This document shows, in pieces, positions 25,301 through 36,971 of a stretch of 64,000 nt of DNA. The notes beneath the pieces were generated by a model. The model searched no databases. It was not told the origin of the DNA and was given only the letters and a program-made list of their open reading frames with translations. The stretch comes from Lagopus muta (Eukaryota > Chordata > Aves > Galliformes > Phasianidae): NCBI RefSeq assembly GCF_023343835.1, contig NC_064437.1, positions 17,417,501 to 17,481,500 of the forward strand. Reading direction: 5' to 3'. Position numbers and translations under genes: made by a program. Position 1 is the first letter of the stretch. Every line of letters starts with the position of its first letter.

Positions 25301-27419
25301 CACATCCCAGGAGAGGCCACTCTGGCATGGCAGAGACAGGAAGGATGATGGTTTGTGGCACTCCCCTACACCAAATCCCCAGAGAGAGTTCCTCCTACTT
25401 TGAATTTCCTCTGTTCATATAAAGCAAAAGGACAATCTGAGACATTGCTCTCAGTATAGTTCAAAACACAGTTTGAAGTGTGAATTTTTCAATATTTGAA
25501 GCATTGGCTTTTATGATTTATTTATTAATATTCCAGGACAAGCATTGCAGAGTGTAGCTGGTGCCTACTCCAGTTCCGACATCGACTGAATGAATAGCAA
25601 TATTTTCACAGGCATTTTGTCCATTGCTATGCAGATAGACTGTGCCTCTGAATAATAACACAGGGATATCAGCAGGTAAGATCAAGCATTCTGGAGAATC
25701 AATTAAAAAAGGCTCTGAAACACAACAGCTCGTACTGTTTCATTTCTGCCGACAGCAGGTACGAGCAGGACCTGGCGTTACCCCGGGTATGACTCAGGCG
25801 TGGGAGGTGTGCGGGGTTGGCTGTCTCTTATCCCTGGAGTCCACCTTGTAATATTGCCGGTATCCGTGTGTAACAGATAGTGTTGTGCACTGGGCTGGAA
25901 GATAATAAATAGATGTGAGCCGATGATTTACAAGAGGGTGCTTGGAACTCCTTGAACCACTGGGAAAGGCAAACTGCGCTGCTACAAGGTTGTGCTGTCA
26001 ACCTCGCAATAGTTTTTCCTCTCTCCTGAGGGCAATTTCTCCAAGATGTAACTTGCTTCCTGCCTCATCATCTGGAAATTCACAAATCAGAGGAATTGTG
26101 GTTAATTACTAAAATGGCTGATCCATAGATCCTTAGCTGTCAGAGCCTGTCGGGGAGGAGGGGTTTAATTGTTGTTTTTCTCTGAAAAGGATTTCTCCTA
26201 AAGTGATGAAATAACTCACATTAATGAAGATTGCAAATAGAAGACATTTGTGATTATTTCTAGTTGTTGAAAGAATTGCTTATTTAAAATGCATTGCTTT
26301 CTTCCATGAAGAAACTTATATTTCTTCAAACTGCCAGAATAAATTTAGCCCAAAAACATTCATAACGAAGGATGAATGTGTATTCAGGCTAACACTGTAT
26401 GTGATCTCTGATCATACAGTAGTTAAGTTATACAATCACAGTGATTTATGGTACTAAACTGTGGAGCCTCATATCTGCAGGGGTGTGGGTAAAGGGGTGG
26501 AACTCTCATCAATCAAAAGACTACACTTGTTTGGCACTGGGATAATTAAAGCAGACAGTAAAAAAGCAGGAAATAATATTTAAAAAATGAAATCTGAATT
26601 TCTATCTGCATAGTGTTATTAAGCAATACAGTACTGAGCCACCTCTTTAAACAGCCTGCCTAGAAATCCACTTATTACCTTGTAGCTCTTGATATATGTA
26701 TTCTTCATATTCATGCTGAAGGTATGCATAGAGCAGTTATATAATGCGCACACTGTCCTGGGCTTAAAAACCTGTGATTACAAATAATGGCCATCTTTCC
26801 AGTTTATGCCTAGACAGAGTCAAAATGAGAAAGAAAAGAAAATATATATAACCAATATTGAAGTGCAAATTTCCAAACTGTCCCTCATCTCACTATGTTT
26901 CTTCTGGTTCACCAATATCAGGTAGAAAGAGCTGGGCACAGCAAGGGGATAGCACAGAGGAACTGTATTAATCAACCAATGTTTTTAAAAAGTTTAATTA
27001 ACTGCATATTTTGTAAAAGCCACATTTCATTACTGTTTGTTAGGAAGATGGAAGCATGCACTGGAAACACTAATTCTAATTATTACTTCAAGTGGGAGTT
27101 TTTGGCACAAGGTCAAGGAATAATAGAAGAATGTGTGAATCTGCGCTACAGCGTAGCAGCAAGACTAATCATTTGAATAAAGCCAGTTGCTTTTTCTTGG
27201 ACTGTCTGTGTGCTGTTCAATGTTCTGGATGAATCTAACACAATCAGCCTGTTCTCTGGTGTATATCCACTTCCTGCTGACTCAGGGCAGCTTGCCTCTT
27301 CTGCCATTTATTAAAATGAAACATTCCCATTAAAACACCATTTTTCAGAGAGATGACCAAACAGATATTAGTAATGACATTATTAAAACTATTTTGTTTA
27401 AAATGAACTGTCACACTTG

Positions 27420-27438
27420 TGTGTTGCAAAGCAACACA
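27420..27438. other. Perfect hairpin, 8-bp arms with 3-base loop
   Basis: TGTGTTGC at 27420-27427 and GCAACACA at 27431-27438 pair exactly around AAA. After one mismatch, pairing resumes for one base outside. Its function is unknown. Confidence 0.55.
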
Positions 27439-27599
27439 AACAAATCTATTAAATTTAGTGAGAGATTGCTTTGAAGAGCTGGCTTGCTTGCTTTCTATTA
27501 GAAGGTATTGCAGAGGGGATGTGATGTGTGCTCCAGGAAAACGCCAGCTTTTATAGCCATTAAAAAAGAAGGAGTACTGTTCCTAGTACTCTCTATAGC

Positions 27600-27850
27600 A
27601 AATAATGTATAATTCATGGATTTCATTAATATGCAAATATGATCCATGGTCTCCTATGTTTATATCTCCTAATAATCTATTAATGGTTTTAAAAGTAAAG
27701 GGTAATAGAAACATTTTCTATGAGCAACATTTACTCAGGCTCTCTGCGCTTTTCTCTAGTTGTATCTCACAATCTCGTATAGAATTAGAACAGAAACAAT
27801 GGAAATTAATTTACCTATGATTATTAAATAAATATTAATTGAACATAAGG
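27600..27850. promoter_or_regulatory. Candidate enhancer with POU/octamer motif
   Basis: ATTAATATGCAAAT lies at 27625-27638. It combines a homeodomain-like ATTAAT with the canonical octamer ATGCAAAT (27631-27638) bound by POU-class factors. The same 250 bases carry further TAAT-type words (CTATTAATGG, AATTAATTTACC, ATTATTAAATAAATATTAATTG). The motifs are seen directly; enhancer function is inference. Confidence 0.25.
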
Positions 27851-28499
27851 CCACAGGCCGAGTATTTTGTGATTCTGTAATGAAAGACTTTATTATCATT
27901 AGATGTCAACGAGTCTTAGAAAAACCCTGTGCTAGGGAGATGGAAAGGTACTTAAAATGACCCCTAGATCTGGAAATATAATTTGGATTTTGATTTCAAC
28001 TCCCGCATCAAACACAGGCAGACATAAAAACAAAAATCAGATTTGTTCTGAAGACTTGGAGTTTTCCATTTTTTTCTTAGTGGGAGTGAGTTTCCAGTCT
28101 CATGCAATCTTGTCCAGCATGTTAGGATCAGCTACTCCTCGCTTCCATACTCCAGTCAAAATGTTAGGGGTATCAATCTGAAAAAACACCAATACCCACT
28201 TTGTTATCATCAGTGTTGTTTCTAAAGCATTGGTGGGCAGACAGTTCCAGATGATGTCTGTTTCTGCCCTGGGCTCGTGCTGCTCGCAGGTTCACTCACT
28301 CTTCCTCCCTCCTTGCAGTGCCGTCTTCGTGCCATCACACAGCCCCAGCACTTCTCCCTGTGCTGCCACTGCACAGCCCCAGCAGCGCTTTCCTTTCCTT
28401 CTGAGACATCACTGAGAGATCTGCCAGGCAGTGACTTCACTCCTGCACTTATCAAAACAAAGAGAAACAGTGCAGGACATGGGCACATCTGCTCTTTGT

Positions 28500-28538
28500 A
28501 AAAAAAAAAACACAACAAAACAACAAAAAAAAAAACAC
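28500..28538 (+). repeat. A/C-rich simple sequence
   Basis: Two long A runs (11 and 11 bases) are joined by CACAACAAAACAAC, giving a degenerate AAAC-type low-complexity tract. Confidence 0.85.
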
Positions 28539-30880
28539 ATATAAAGCAATCATGCTGTAGGCAATAATAAACCACTTTAATTAACTAATGGAAAGAAACA
28601 TCCTGCCAAGGACAGTTTTGATGATTTTCATATTACATCCCATAAGCACCGGGCAATATTTTAGACCAGGGTCAAAGACCTTTTGTCCGAGCATAAGGAG
28701 AAAAGGCAGCTCAGAAAACATCTATGTGCTATGCATATTGACCTAGATGTATCCATAAAAACCTGATATGTTTAGTAGTGGCTACCTGTCAGTACAAACA
28801 AACACAATTGCATTCACAGGGAAAATACACCCATTTTACACAACAAGAAAGCCTGTTGGTACATACACTTCACAGTTCGTTACAGACTTTCCTAATTAAA
28901 TGAATATAACAAGTTGATTAGACTTTAGAAGCTCCGAGAAAAGTCAGATCCACTTATACTGAAAAGTAGGACTCAGAAATAAATTATTCACAGTTGATTA
29001 GACTAAGACAAGCATTTCTCAAACATTTCTCAATACTTCAGAAAAAGCGACATATTGAACTCTATTTTACTGTGAGGCTCAAAATGGCAATTAACAGTCC
29101 TAAGCTGCATATAAAACCCACTATGAACCACATTTACAAGAACATTGTGCGTGAATCAAATTACGTTATCTTTGGTTTGAAGAACTTAGAAATAATTGCC
29201 AATAAGTATTCATGTATAGGACCAATTTTTTGAAACAAGTTATTTTAATTACTACTAGTGTCAGGAGTACATGTAGGCGATTTTATTAGATTTAATGTGT
29301 TTAGTGAAGCTCCCTGAACTGTAGCTGGTTTATTTCTCGAGAAGATTATATATTTAATATATCTTTATTATTCTTACTTTCTAATATTGTATTTATTTGT
29401 AAATGAAATCTCAGTATCTTATGCTTACAATAATTTCATAGAAAATACCAGTGTGAAGCACGGTAATGTATCATCACCAAAGAAATCAGAACACCATGTA
29501 GATCTGGGTTTCTATACACCACACTGATAATATAAATATCCTTCAAACTGCATGTCTTTACAGCCATCTGCAATTGTGCCCACACTTGGATTCAGTGATG
29601 TACAGGAGCCTTTCCATGAAAGATATAACTGGAAAAAAGGGAGAGAAAGAAGGAGAAGGTCCATAAGAGGGGAATGTCTTGGTCTTGAAAAGTAACTGAA
29701 ATCATTGCTGATTTTAGACCATCCAGGTAGCAGCTTTATCACTTCTATTGTCCTCACTCTCAAAAATGGAATTCCTTGAACCCACCACTTTCACTTTATT
29801 AAAAAAAATATGGAATGATATCGGTATTGACTTTGTCAATAAATGATCCGAAAAGGAATGCCATTGCCAGATATTCATGCACACAAAAAGAGCAGTCTTA
29901 ACAAATACCATGCAACCCTTCAAGTCATACTACTCATGGATATGATTTCCTTTTCTTGTCTTTCCTAATTGCTGAGAGCATACATCCAAACAATTTCAAA
30001 CTGCAGTGACAGTCAATAGGCATAGAGCAAACCACACAGACCAATCCATGCAAAAACGTTGTGCTGTGCACCTGGAAGCTGGGCTAGGACACATCCTGCC
30101 TGGCATGCCAATATGCAGCACATGACCACAGGCACAGTACTGCTAACTCCTTCCCCAGAGGGAGCAGACATTGCTGGCCCTAACAGAGAACAGCTCAAGG
30201 AACAGGGCAATAAAGATAAAGCAATGAAGCTCTTTGTGATAATCAATATTTTACATTCATCCAATTTCAAAGCTATGCCTATTTCTTAATATGCAATATC
30301 TTGAACACGTCAATCCCATGCGAAGGTTCCACAGACATCTGCACATATTCATACTTCAAGGACACAATACTTAAGCACTTTCCTGAAGTGGTATAAATAA
30401 ATACAGACAGAAAGAATTGCTGGTATATACAACATCGAAGAGCCCGAAATAGACGTAGTGAACTGTGGTTATAAAAATAAATTTCTAAAAAGAAGAGAGA
30501 AGAGAAAAGGAGACGAATGTTCTAATCTTACCTTCATCATAATCTTATTAGCATTTCTCAGTGAGTAGTTCAAGTATCAGTCTATACTCTTATGAATCTG
30601 TCTCATAAATATGTCAAGTGCAAAGTATAGTTATTTTAATAGTCTGTGTTGGTGGGCCATCATGGATTTAATTAAGAGACAACTAGTGTATGAAATATGA
30701 CACAAAAGCACCAGACTAAATGGAGAAATGTTTTACTGCAGACTTAAATCAGGTCCACAGAAGTAATGATGATCTGGCCTTAGAAATCCTACTTAAATTT
30801 AATTAATGCGGACCAGTACAGACCTGTTCACATAGGAACAAAAAACAGCAGCATTAAAAATAATGATTTAAGCTATACTG

Positions 30881-30934
30881 TGTTATTTATAAAGACATTT
30901 GCATTATCCCCAACTGCATTATGTTATTTATAAA
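30881..30934 (+). repeat. Exact 13-mer direct repeat TGTTATTTATAAA
   Basis: TGTTATTTATAAA occurs at 30881-30893 and again at 30922-30934, with a GCATTAT(C/G) word repeated in between. It may be a small duplication or paired binding sites in AT-rich DNA. Confidence 0.55.
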
Positions 30935-31659
30935 TGTGTGTTGGTCTGTGGCTCTTCAATTAATTTTAAGAGGCTGAAAAGGCAAGTCCAGAAAAAACTA
31001 TTAAAATACTGTCAGCTGCTTTTTGTATTCTCTCCAAAATAAAACCTTCATTAAGGTCTTAAGTCTTATTTTGGAGGTTCTCTGGACACTCAAATCATGA
31101 TGCTACAAAATTGTAGATACCCTTCTAAGTCTGCAATGAAAACTGTATTATTTTCCATCCAAATCTTCTCATCTCCTCTTTCTCCATCTTTCTTTTCCTG
31201 TCTTCTCAAAAAGCAGAAGCACAGTCAGCACTATAAGCAGGCAGGATGAGATCTTCCAGCACTGCACAATCCTTCCTGCTACCATTTTGGTGCAGTGTTT
31301 TGACTTCCTAGGAAATCTGGCAAGATACAATGGTTTTCAGAACTAATGCAAGTGCAAATTCCCTACTACTTCTTTGAGTTTAATATGATTTTAGAAAGAA
31401 TCCCCTAATTTCATTAAACTATTCCAGTAGCTCAATCCTAGCTTGCAAAATCATTGACAGACAACAACTTCAGTTGCACTAAAGTTGAAAGGAAGGCTTA
31501 TTATTGATTTACAAAGGCACAGAAGTAGATTCTAAACAGATGCAGTTAAGTATATAGCTGTCTGGCAGTAAGAATTGATACCTTGGTCAACTATCAGGAT
31601 TATGTTATGTACAGTTTCATATCTAAGAATTCTCATTTTCTTAATCTGATCCAGAAGGT

Positions 31660-31800
31660 ACCAGTCATTGCATGTTAATTTTTTTGATTGGCTACCAGTC
31701 ATTTAGATCTAAATAACCTTTAATTGGTTGGTTGCTTGAGCAGGCCATTAAAGTATTCATAGATTTTATTAACCTTTTATTACTAAAGGAGGAGAAAAAA
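31660..31800. promoter_or_regulatory. Candidate conserved non-coding element
   Basis: Repeat-free sequence containing an ATTGG (reverse CCAAT) at 31687-31691, a CTAAATAA at about 31710-31717 and TAATTGG at 31721-31727, followed by CCATTAAAG and TTTATTAACC. The motif density suggests a regulatory element, but this is weak evidence in AT-rich DNA. Confidence 0.18.
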
Positions 31801-33334
31801 GGCAGTGCCAGAAAGCATCATTAAGTGAACCTCATCCCTATTTTCAGAAAACTCTGAGCTGGGGACTCTAGCTGCTCTCCAAACACCATAATTTGGACTG
31901 CCAGGAATGTAATAAAAACTGTAAATTGACACAAAAATGAAAGTGCTTGGGAGAAATAAATTCATAACTACTTTTATTTTTTGGTGAAGAAAACATCAAA
32001 GGTTTGCAACTCAGCCTGGAAGGCAAAAATGGATAAAAGGAGAGTGCCTATAGTTTCAAAATATTTTTCTCTTTAATGAACAGTTGAAAATATCCATAAA
32101 TCTCTTCCAGTATCACTGTATTTAAAAAGCAGTCAAGTCTTTTGTGCCTGACATGTTTATAGTAAATCTATTCTCATCTGTCGTGTTTGCATAAATTGTC
32201 CAAAAGTTCATCCTGTCTTGGCTGTCTTTCTGTATTCATTAGTCATTTTTTGAGTAAATGAAGGGAAAAAATGCCCAGAAATTCAGGTAATGCATAAGAA
32301 AGAACCAGACTTCTGATGACTAACAAGGCAAATACAACTTTATTCAGTTAAATTTACAGAAATTTGTTTCTTATTGCCAGGGATGAACTAAACAGTATGA
32401 ATTATGTGTACAAGTGTGTAGTAAATAAATATAGGCAATCAGAAAGAAATTCTGAATAATATATGATAAGGTAATAATGTAGTTCCAAACAAGCACTTAC
32501 AGTGAACACCCACCTAATCAAAGAGCTCCTGACAGAGGTCTGGTGTGAGCCATCAGATGGATTTAGGATACCTTTGCACCTTACTCTAATAGTAAAATTT
32601 ACAGTGCAGCAGCACGATGTCAAAGCCAATCTTCATCTTCTTTCTCAGTAAGTGAGACATACATTACAAAAACAAAGAAGTACTGCCATCCGGTACAGCC
32701 TGAAACACAGGGCTGGTTGATGCCCCTGGGAAAAGATGAAGGAAGGGTGACTTGTTTTTCACAATGGGATGGAAGATTGAGGTGCCAGGGGTGTAACGGC
32801 CTGCCCCCTACCTCTTGCCCCCTCTCTGCCAGCCATCCTCCCATCTGGCAGTTTGCCCAGCTCCCATGGCCTGGCTTTTGCTGCCCAGCGGCAGTGGCTG
32901 GGGGTGACCCCATGGCCTAGAAGCAGCACAAAATATTCACTTGATGAGAAGGGATGAAGATCAAGGACATAATGTGGTCAGTTGCTCAAGTAATCAGGTG
33001 TACAGGTAAGAAACAACCACACAACTGCACCACAGCCAAAGAAACAAGGCAAAAGAAACTTTCCAGTCTAGACTACCATGGAATCAAACCTGAAGATGTG
33101 CAGACAGAAATTTGCTGTGGCCTACTCAGCACACAACACGCTCATTAGATTTACGAGTAGTAGGGCACTGTATCTCTTTGCCCCAGGGAATGTTTTCTGT
33201 GATTGCCATTAAAAGTCTTGTTGACGGTGGATTTTTTTGCTGAAGTGCAAATATACAATGGTTTTGTAAGGAGTTTTATATAGAAGGTTACATTCACAGA
33301 AAGCTACCCACACCTCTGTATCAGAAACAATTTG

Positions 33335-33450
33335 CAGAATTAAATATTTAACAAACGAGTTTGAGATCTGCAGTGATTAAATTATTGAGGTAATTAGCAC
33401 AATATTTAAGGTTAATGTTCACAGGTAGGTTAATTATATCCTTTCCCAAA
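33335..33450. promoter_or_regulatory. Candidate conserved non-coding element (TAATTA-rich)
   Basis: Contains GATTAAATTATTG, GGTAATTAGC (TAATTAG at 33391-33397), GGTTAATG and GGTTAATTATATC within ~90 bases. These homeodomain-type cores lie in non-repetitive DNA. Regulatory function is inference. Confidence 0.2.
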
Positions 33451-36175
33451 TTTCTGTTTTCATTTCACTTGATACAAGTTTCAATAACAGTGAAAGTGAG
33501 ACCACACTTACAGAGATGGTAGATGAAGCAGCACGTATCACCAAAGGTATCAAACAATAAACGTACACTTCTGAGAGAAGTTTCCTTCAGCACCAGGTCT
33601 TAGAGCTTTATATAAATCATGTACCAACAGTTCCCTTGTCACTGGAGTGAACTTGAATAATACTTCAGATCTGCATAAAAAAAACAACAAAAATTTTCTA
33701 CAGGACTTGCAGGATTTCTTAGCTTGCAGACTTCATACAGCTCTTGCATTAATTACAAAAGAGATAGTGTTTAATGCTTTATATTGAATTCAGTCCACAT
33801 GCACAACTCCTTTTTGCAATATTGCAGACCATAAACAACGTACAGCACTGAAATTCTCTCTGATTGGACTTCAGTGAGGTTACGCCACATCTACTCTAAT
33901 GAAATTACAGTAATAATTTGCTTCGATTATCAGCAGAATGCTTGTAAAGAATAAAGAAGGGATTCAAGTACTACAATGAAGTTTTAGGAAACTGCTCAAT
34001 GCTTACTCATGCTGAGACAATAGGACTCTGCACCCGCATTTACTTACATAAAGCAAATATCTTCTGCTTTTCCTCAGATTGACTCCCAGACCAGCATCTC
34101 TTCACACAGGCTCCTCAGAAGAGTGATCGCTGCACAGCCAGGCCCGGTCTGTTCATCTTCTTGTTTCCCTTTAACATGCTGTAATAAAGCTGTTATTGAA
34201 AAAGGGAAACAGACTCATTGCTCTCCGGGGGAAGAAGGAAGCCATGACTGTAAGAGACAGAAGAATAAAATGTTTTGTGTAGAATTTACCATTTTGCTGA
34301 GCAGAAGGATGAATCTGGAAGTCTACAAAGGATGTGCTTTTTTCCACTGTTATGACTATAAAAATCAATCTTCTGTGTAGAGGAACAAATCTTTTAACTG
34401 TAGCTAGGAAGAACATCTCATTTTCACATTTCATGATCTAAGAAATTCATAGCAGCCTAAATTGCAAATTTGATTTTTTTCTAATGCAGAATTGTATTCA
34501 TCACTTATTTTATTATTTAATTAATATCTTATTTTTTATTTTATTGCAGTATGGTGCTGTTATTTTCTAAATAATTTGATTATTTTGCCACAGCATTGCA
34601 AAATGTGAACATGTTGATGCCTGCTGGACCCTGCTGATAAGCAGGCTTGCAAGAAAGGAGCCGGTGAAAATCAGTCTCTGTCCTTTTGAAAAATTAGTTG
34701 TAGTAGTTTCGCACTTTTACTTTCCCAAATAGACACTGCAACAATTTTTCTTCCTTTCTTATTTATTGTTCACACTACTGCAACAAAAACATATGCTTCT
34801 CTATCCCACATACACACAGCTACAGATAGAGCCCTCTTCTGTATCACGTCAGTGGCAAGCACAAAGGTAGGGATGCTCTGGGCTGCACTGTATTTGCACA
34901 AGTGGCTGCAGTGAGTATACATGCAAGCAGAGAAACTGATTTATGAAAAGCAGTTTTAGATACCCAACCAGCAATTGTGTGCACAATTACTGTGATTACA
35001 CATGTAATCATGGTCACTGTGCTTCCAAATGATGCATATGTTATTCTAAACATTCGCTCCTGTGTTACTAAAATTAATGGGAGCTTTTCTGTCAGTTTGT
35101 ATTGATGGAGGATCAAGCACTGCATATTGTTAACAGTAGCCATGATATATCCAAAACCACTTGCAATTTTTGCATCCAAAATGCTCACTTTTCATTGCTC
35201 CTCCAATTAATAAAAGAGAGAAGGACAAAGTTTTTTAGAATGTGTAAGTATATATTTATTATGCATTCACAAACAAATTATCATTTTTGAATAGGCTTCT
35301 GGGTTTGACTCAAACTCCATTGATATTGAAAGAAACAGGAGTCTGTATCAAGTTCCTCCTTTAATGTTTCTGCTTAGTTTAGGTCACAGAGCTGTGTGTA
35401 CATCTGTTGATGGCAAAATCTTTCACTTTTGACTGTCTTGGCTTTCAAGAGTTAACTGGCATTTTGTAGAGAAGATGCTGTGAGATACAGTAGGCATGGT
35501 GATAGGTAGTATTTCACATCTAGTCTTTGTCCATGTTCTAACAATGTGCATCAAATGTCTTACTATTGTCTCTTTTTCAGATTAGTTTACAGCCCTGTAG
35601 TTCCAGCTGTTTTATTCTGAAACTCTAAAACCCTATCACTAGGGAGTTCTGTGTAATTGACCATAATATGCACCACATTATCCATTTCAGGAACTGTGCT
35701 GAAAGACAGCAGCAATAAGGGGTTTTCTAAAGGCAGTCTGGTTTACACTAATGGATCTAACAGGAAGGAAATGCAATTTGAAAGAAGCTGATGCATATGT
35801 TCTATTGTTGAATATAATGTTTGATTTAATTATTAACTGTCTGTGATGGAAAGTCAGATCCTGCTCAGTTCTGCTTACAGTTTGGTACTCTGCTACCGGT
35901 GAAAACAGACAAGATTCAGTCTGAGGATTTAAGAGTCCTTTGTAAAATGTTGACGTTTAATTGTGCTTTTCTAAACTGTCAGCTGAGGAACCTCATTCAC
36001 ACGCTTCTTCCATAAAGGCTCGCTTACTTTTATCAATCCAAAAATACAATATGGAACCTGACTCTTCCTTTTTTCACTTGCGTAAATCAGGAGATTATCC
36101 AAGTTAATGAACTGCTGTCATTATTTAAATAAATACCATCTGAATTGAGTTTATATTCACTGCTGTTCCTGAAAC

Positions 36176-36189
36176 TTTTTTTTTTTTTT
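36176..36189 (+). repeat. Poly-T homopolymer (T14)
   Basis: Fourteen consecutive T after GAAAC; a mononucleotide repeat. Confidence 0.9.
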
Positions 36190-36949
36190 AAATGCATTTT
36201 GTGTTGCATACATAGCACTGCAATCAATCTCCCCCTTTCTCATTTAGAAAATGCACAGTGGACCCACAGTAAGTTTTAGGAAGGAGTTAAAAAGTGCTGG
36301 CATAACTTTACCTATCCTTCTTTTATCAGAGACAGAGGATTTGGCAGCCAATTTCAGTCCAATTCTATTATTGGTGTTTTGTGATTTCTAGTAAATTGTT
36401 GCATTGTGTTACAGAGGTCCTTAATTCCATGTGTGGGCGTTAACATGGTGTAAGGAGTGAATTCATTATGAAGATGTCTTACCTGAAAATCCATTATTCC
36501 TTTCCTCACCATGGTGACTCCTATCAAACTCACACATAACGTAGTCTGGAAAGAAATAGGCATTCATGCTAAACTGCTGCATTTTCAGAGGAGTGTAAAG
36601 GTAAAAATCACAGCTCTCTTGCATGATTCAGACAAAAACAGTCATTTAACACCACCAGAAAAAACAAAGTAGTTGGGCAAGGTAATTTCAGTTTTGCAGT
36701 TTATATCGGTCTGGTGAGATTATTATCTCTGACACTGTCTTATGCAGATGCAGGACTGGAGCTGGTATTAAACAATAGTAATGATATTTGGAGTTCATCC
36801 AGTATGATCTTCATTGTTTGTGAGAGTGGCTTCCACATAGTTATTTGATCCATAATTTCTCATATTTCATTAAACATATATTTCTACATACACTGCACGC
36901 AGCTCTGTGGGATGCATTTTCCTTTGCAAAGTCAAAAGGGATTGGTTAC

Positions 36950-36971
36950 ATTTCTCATCAGGATGAGAAAT
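36950..36971. other. Near-perfect palindrome, 10-bp arms with 2-base centre
   Basis: ATTTCTCATC at 36950-36959 is followed by AG and then its exact reverse complement GATGAGAAAT at 36962-36971. The tiny centre makes this a palindromic DNA site rather than a comfortable RNA hairpin. It contains GATGAG and CTCATC words, but no bound factor is obvious. Confidence 0.65.

Larger units (their letters stand above)
20961..28499. other. AT-rich non-coding DNA with regulatory-element-like stretches
   Basis: No gene is seen. There are no recognisable transposons for more than 7 kb, and several stretches are rich in homeodomain-type TAAT/ATTA words (about 21880-21990, 25490-25640, 26080-26560 and 27600-27850). 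GC-richer islands lie at about 22000-22200, 22700-22990, 24000-24260, 25130-25350 and 28260-28450. Short frames in those islands (for example 22719-23072, 117 codons) have no domain and compete with minus-strand frames. A hairpin lies at 22308-22326 and another at 27420-27438. Confidence 0.45.
28539..36175. other. AT-rich non-coding DNA, no gene seen
   Basis: This 7.6 kb has no recognised transposon. Long AT-rich runs sit at about 29340-29400 and 34480-34560. A distinct GC-rich patch occurs at about 32700-32930. A repeated 13-mer lies at 30881-30893 and 30922-30934. Homeodomain-word-rich stretches occur at about 30640-30950, 31660-31800 and 33335-33450. Short frames such as 34844-35188 on the minus strand (114 codons) are mildly hydrophobic but not recognisable. 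Confidence 0.45.

Noticed and set aside
33586..33594. TTCAGCACC, the left half of an NRSE/REST site
   Set aside because: The right half is absent in the following bases, so a full REST element is not supported.
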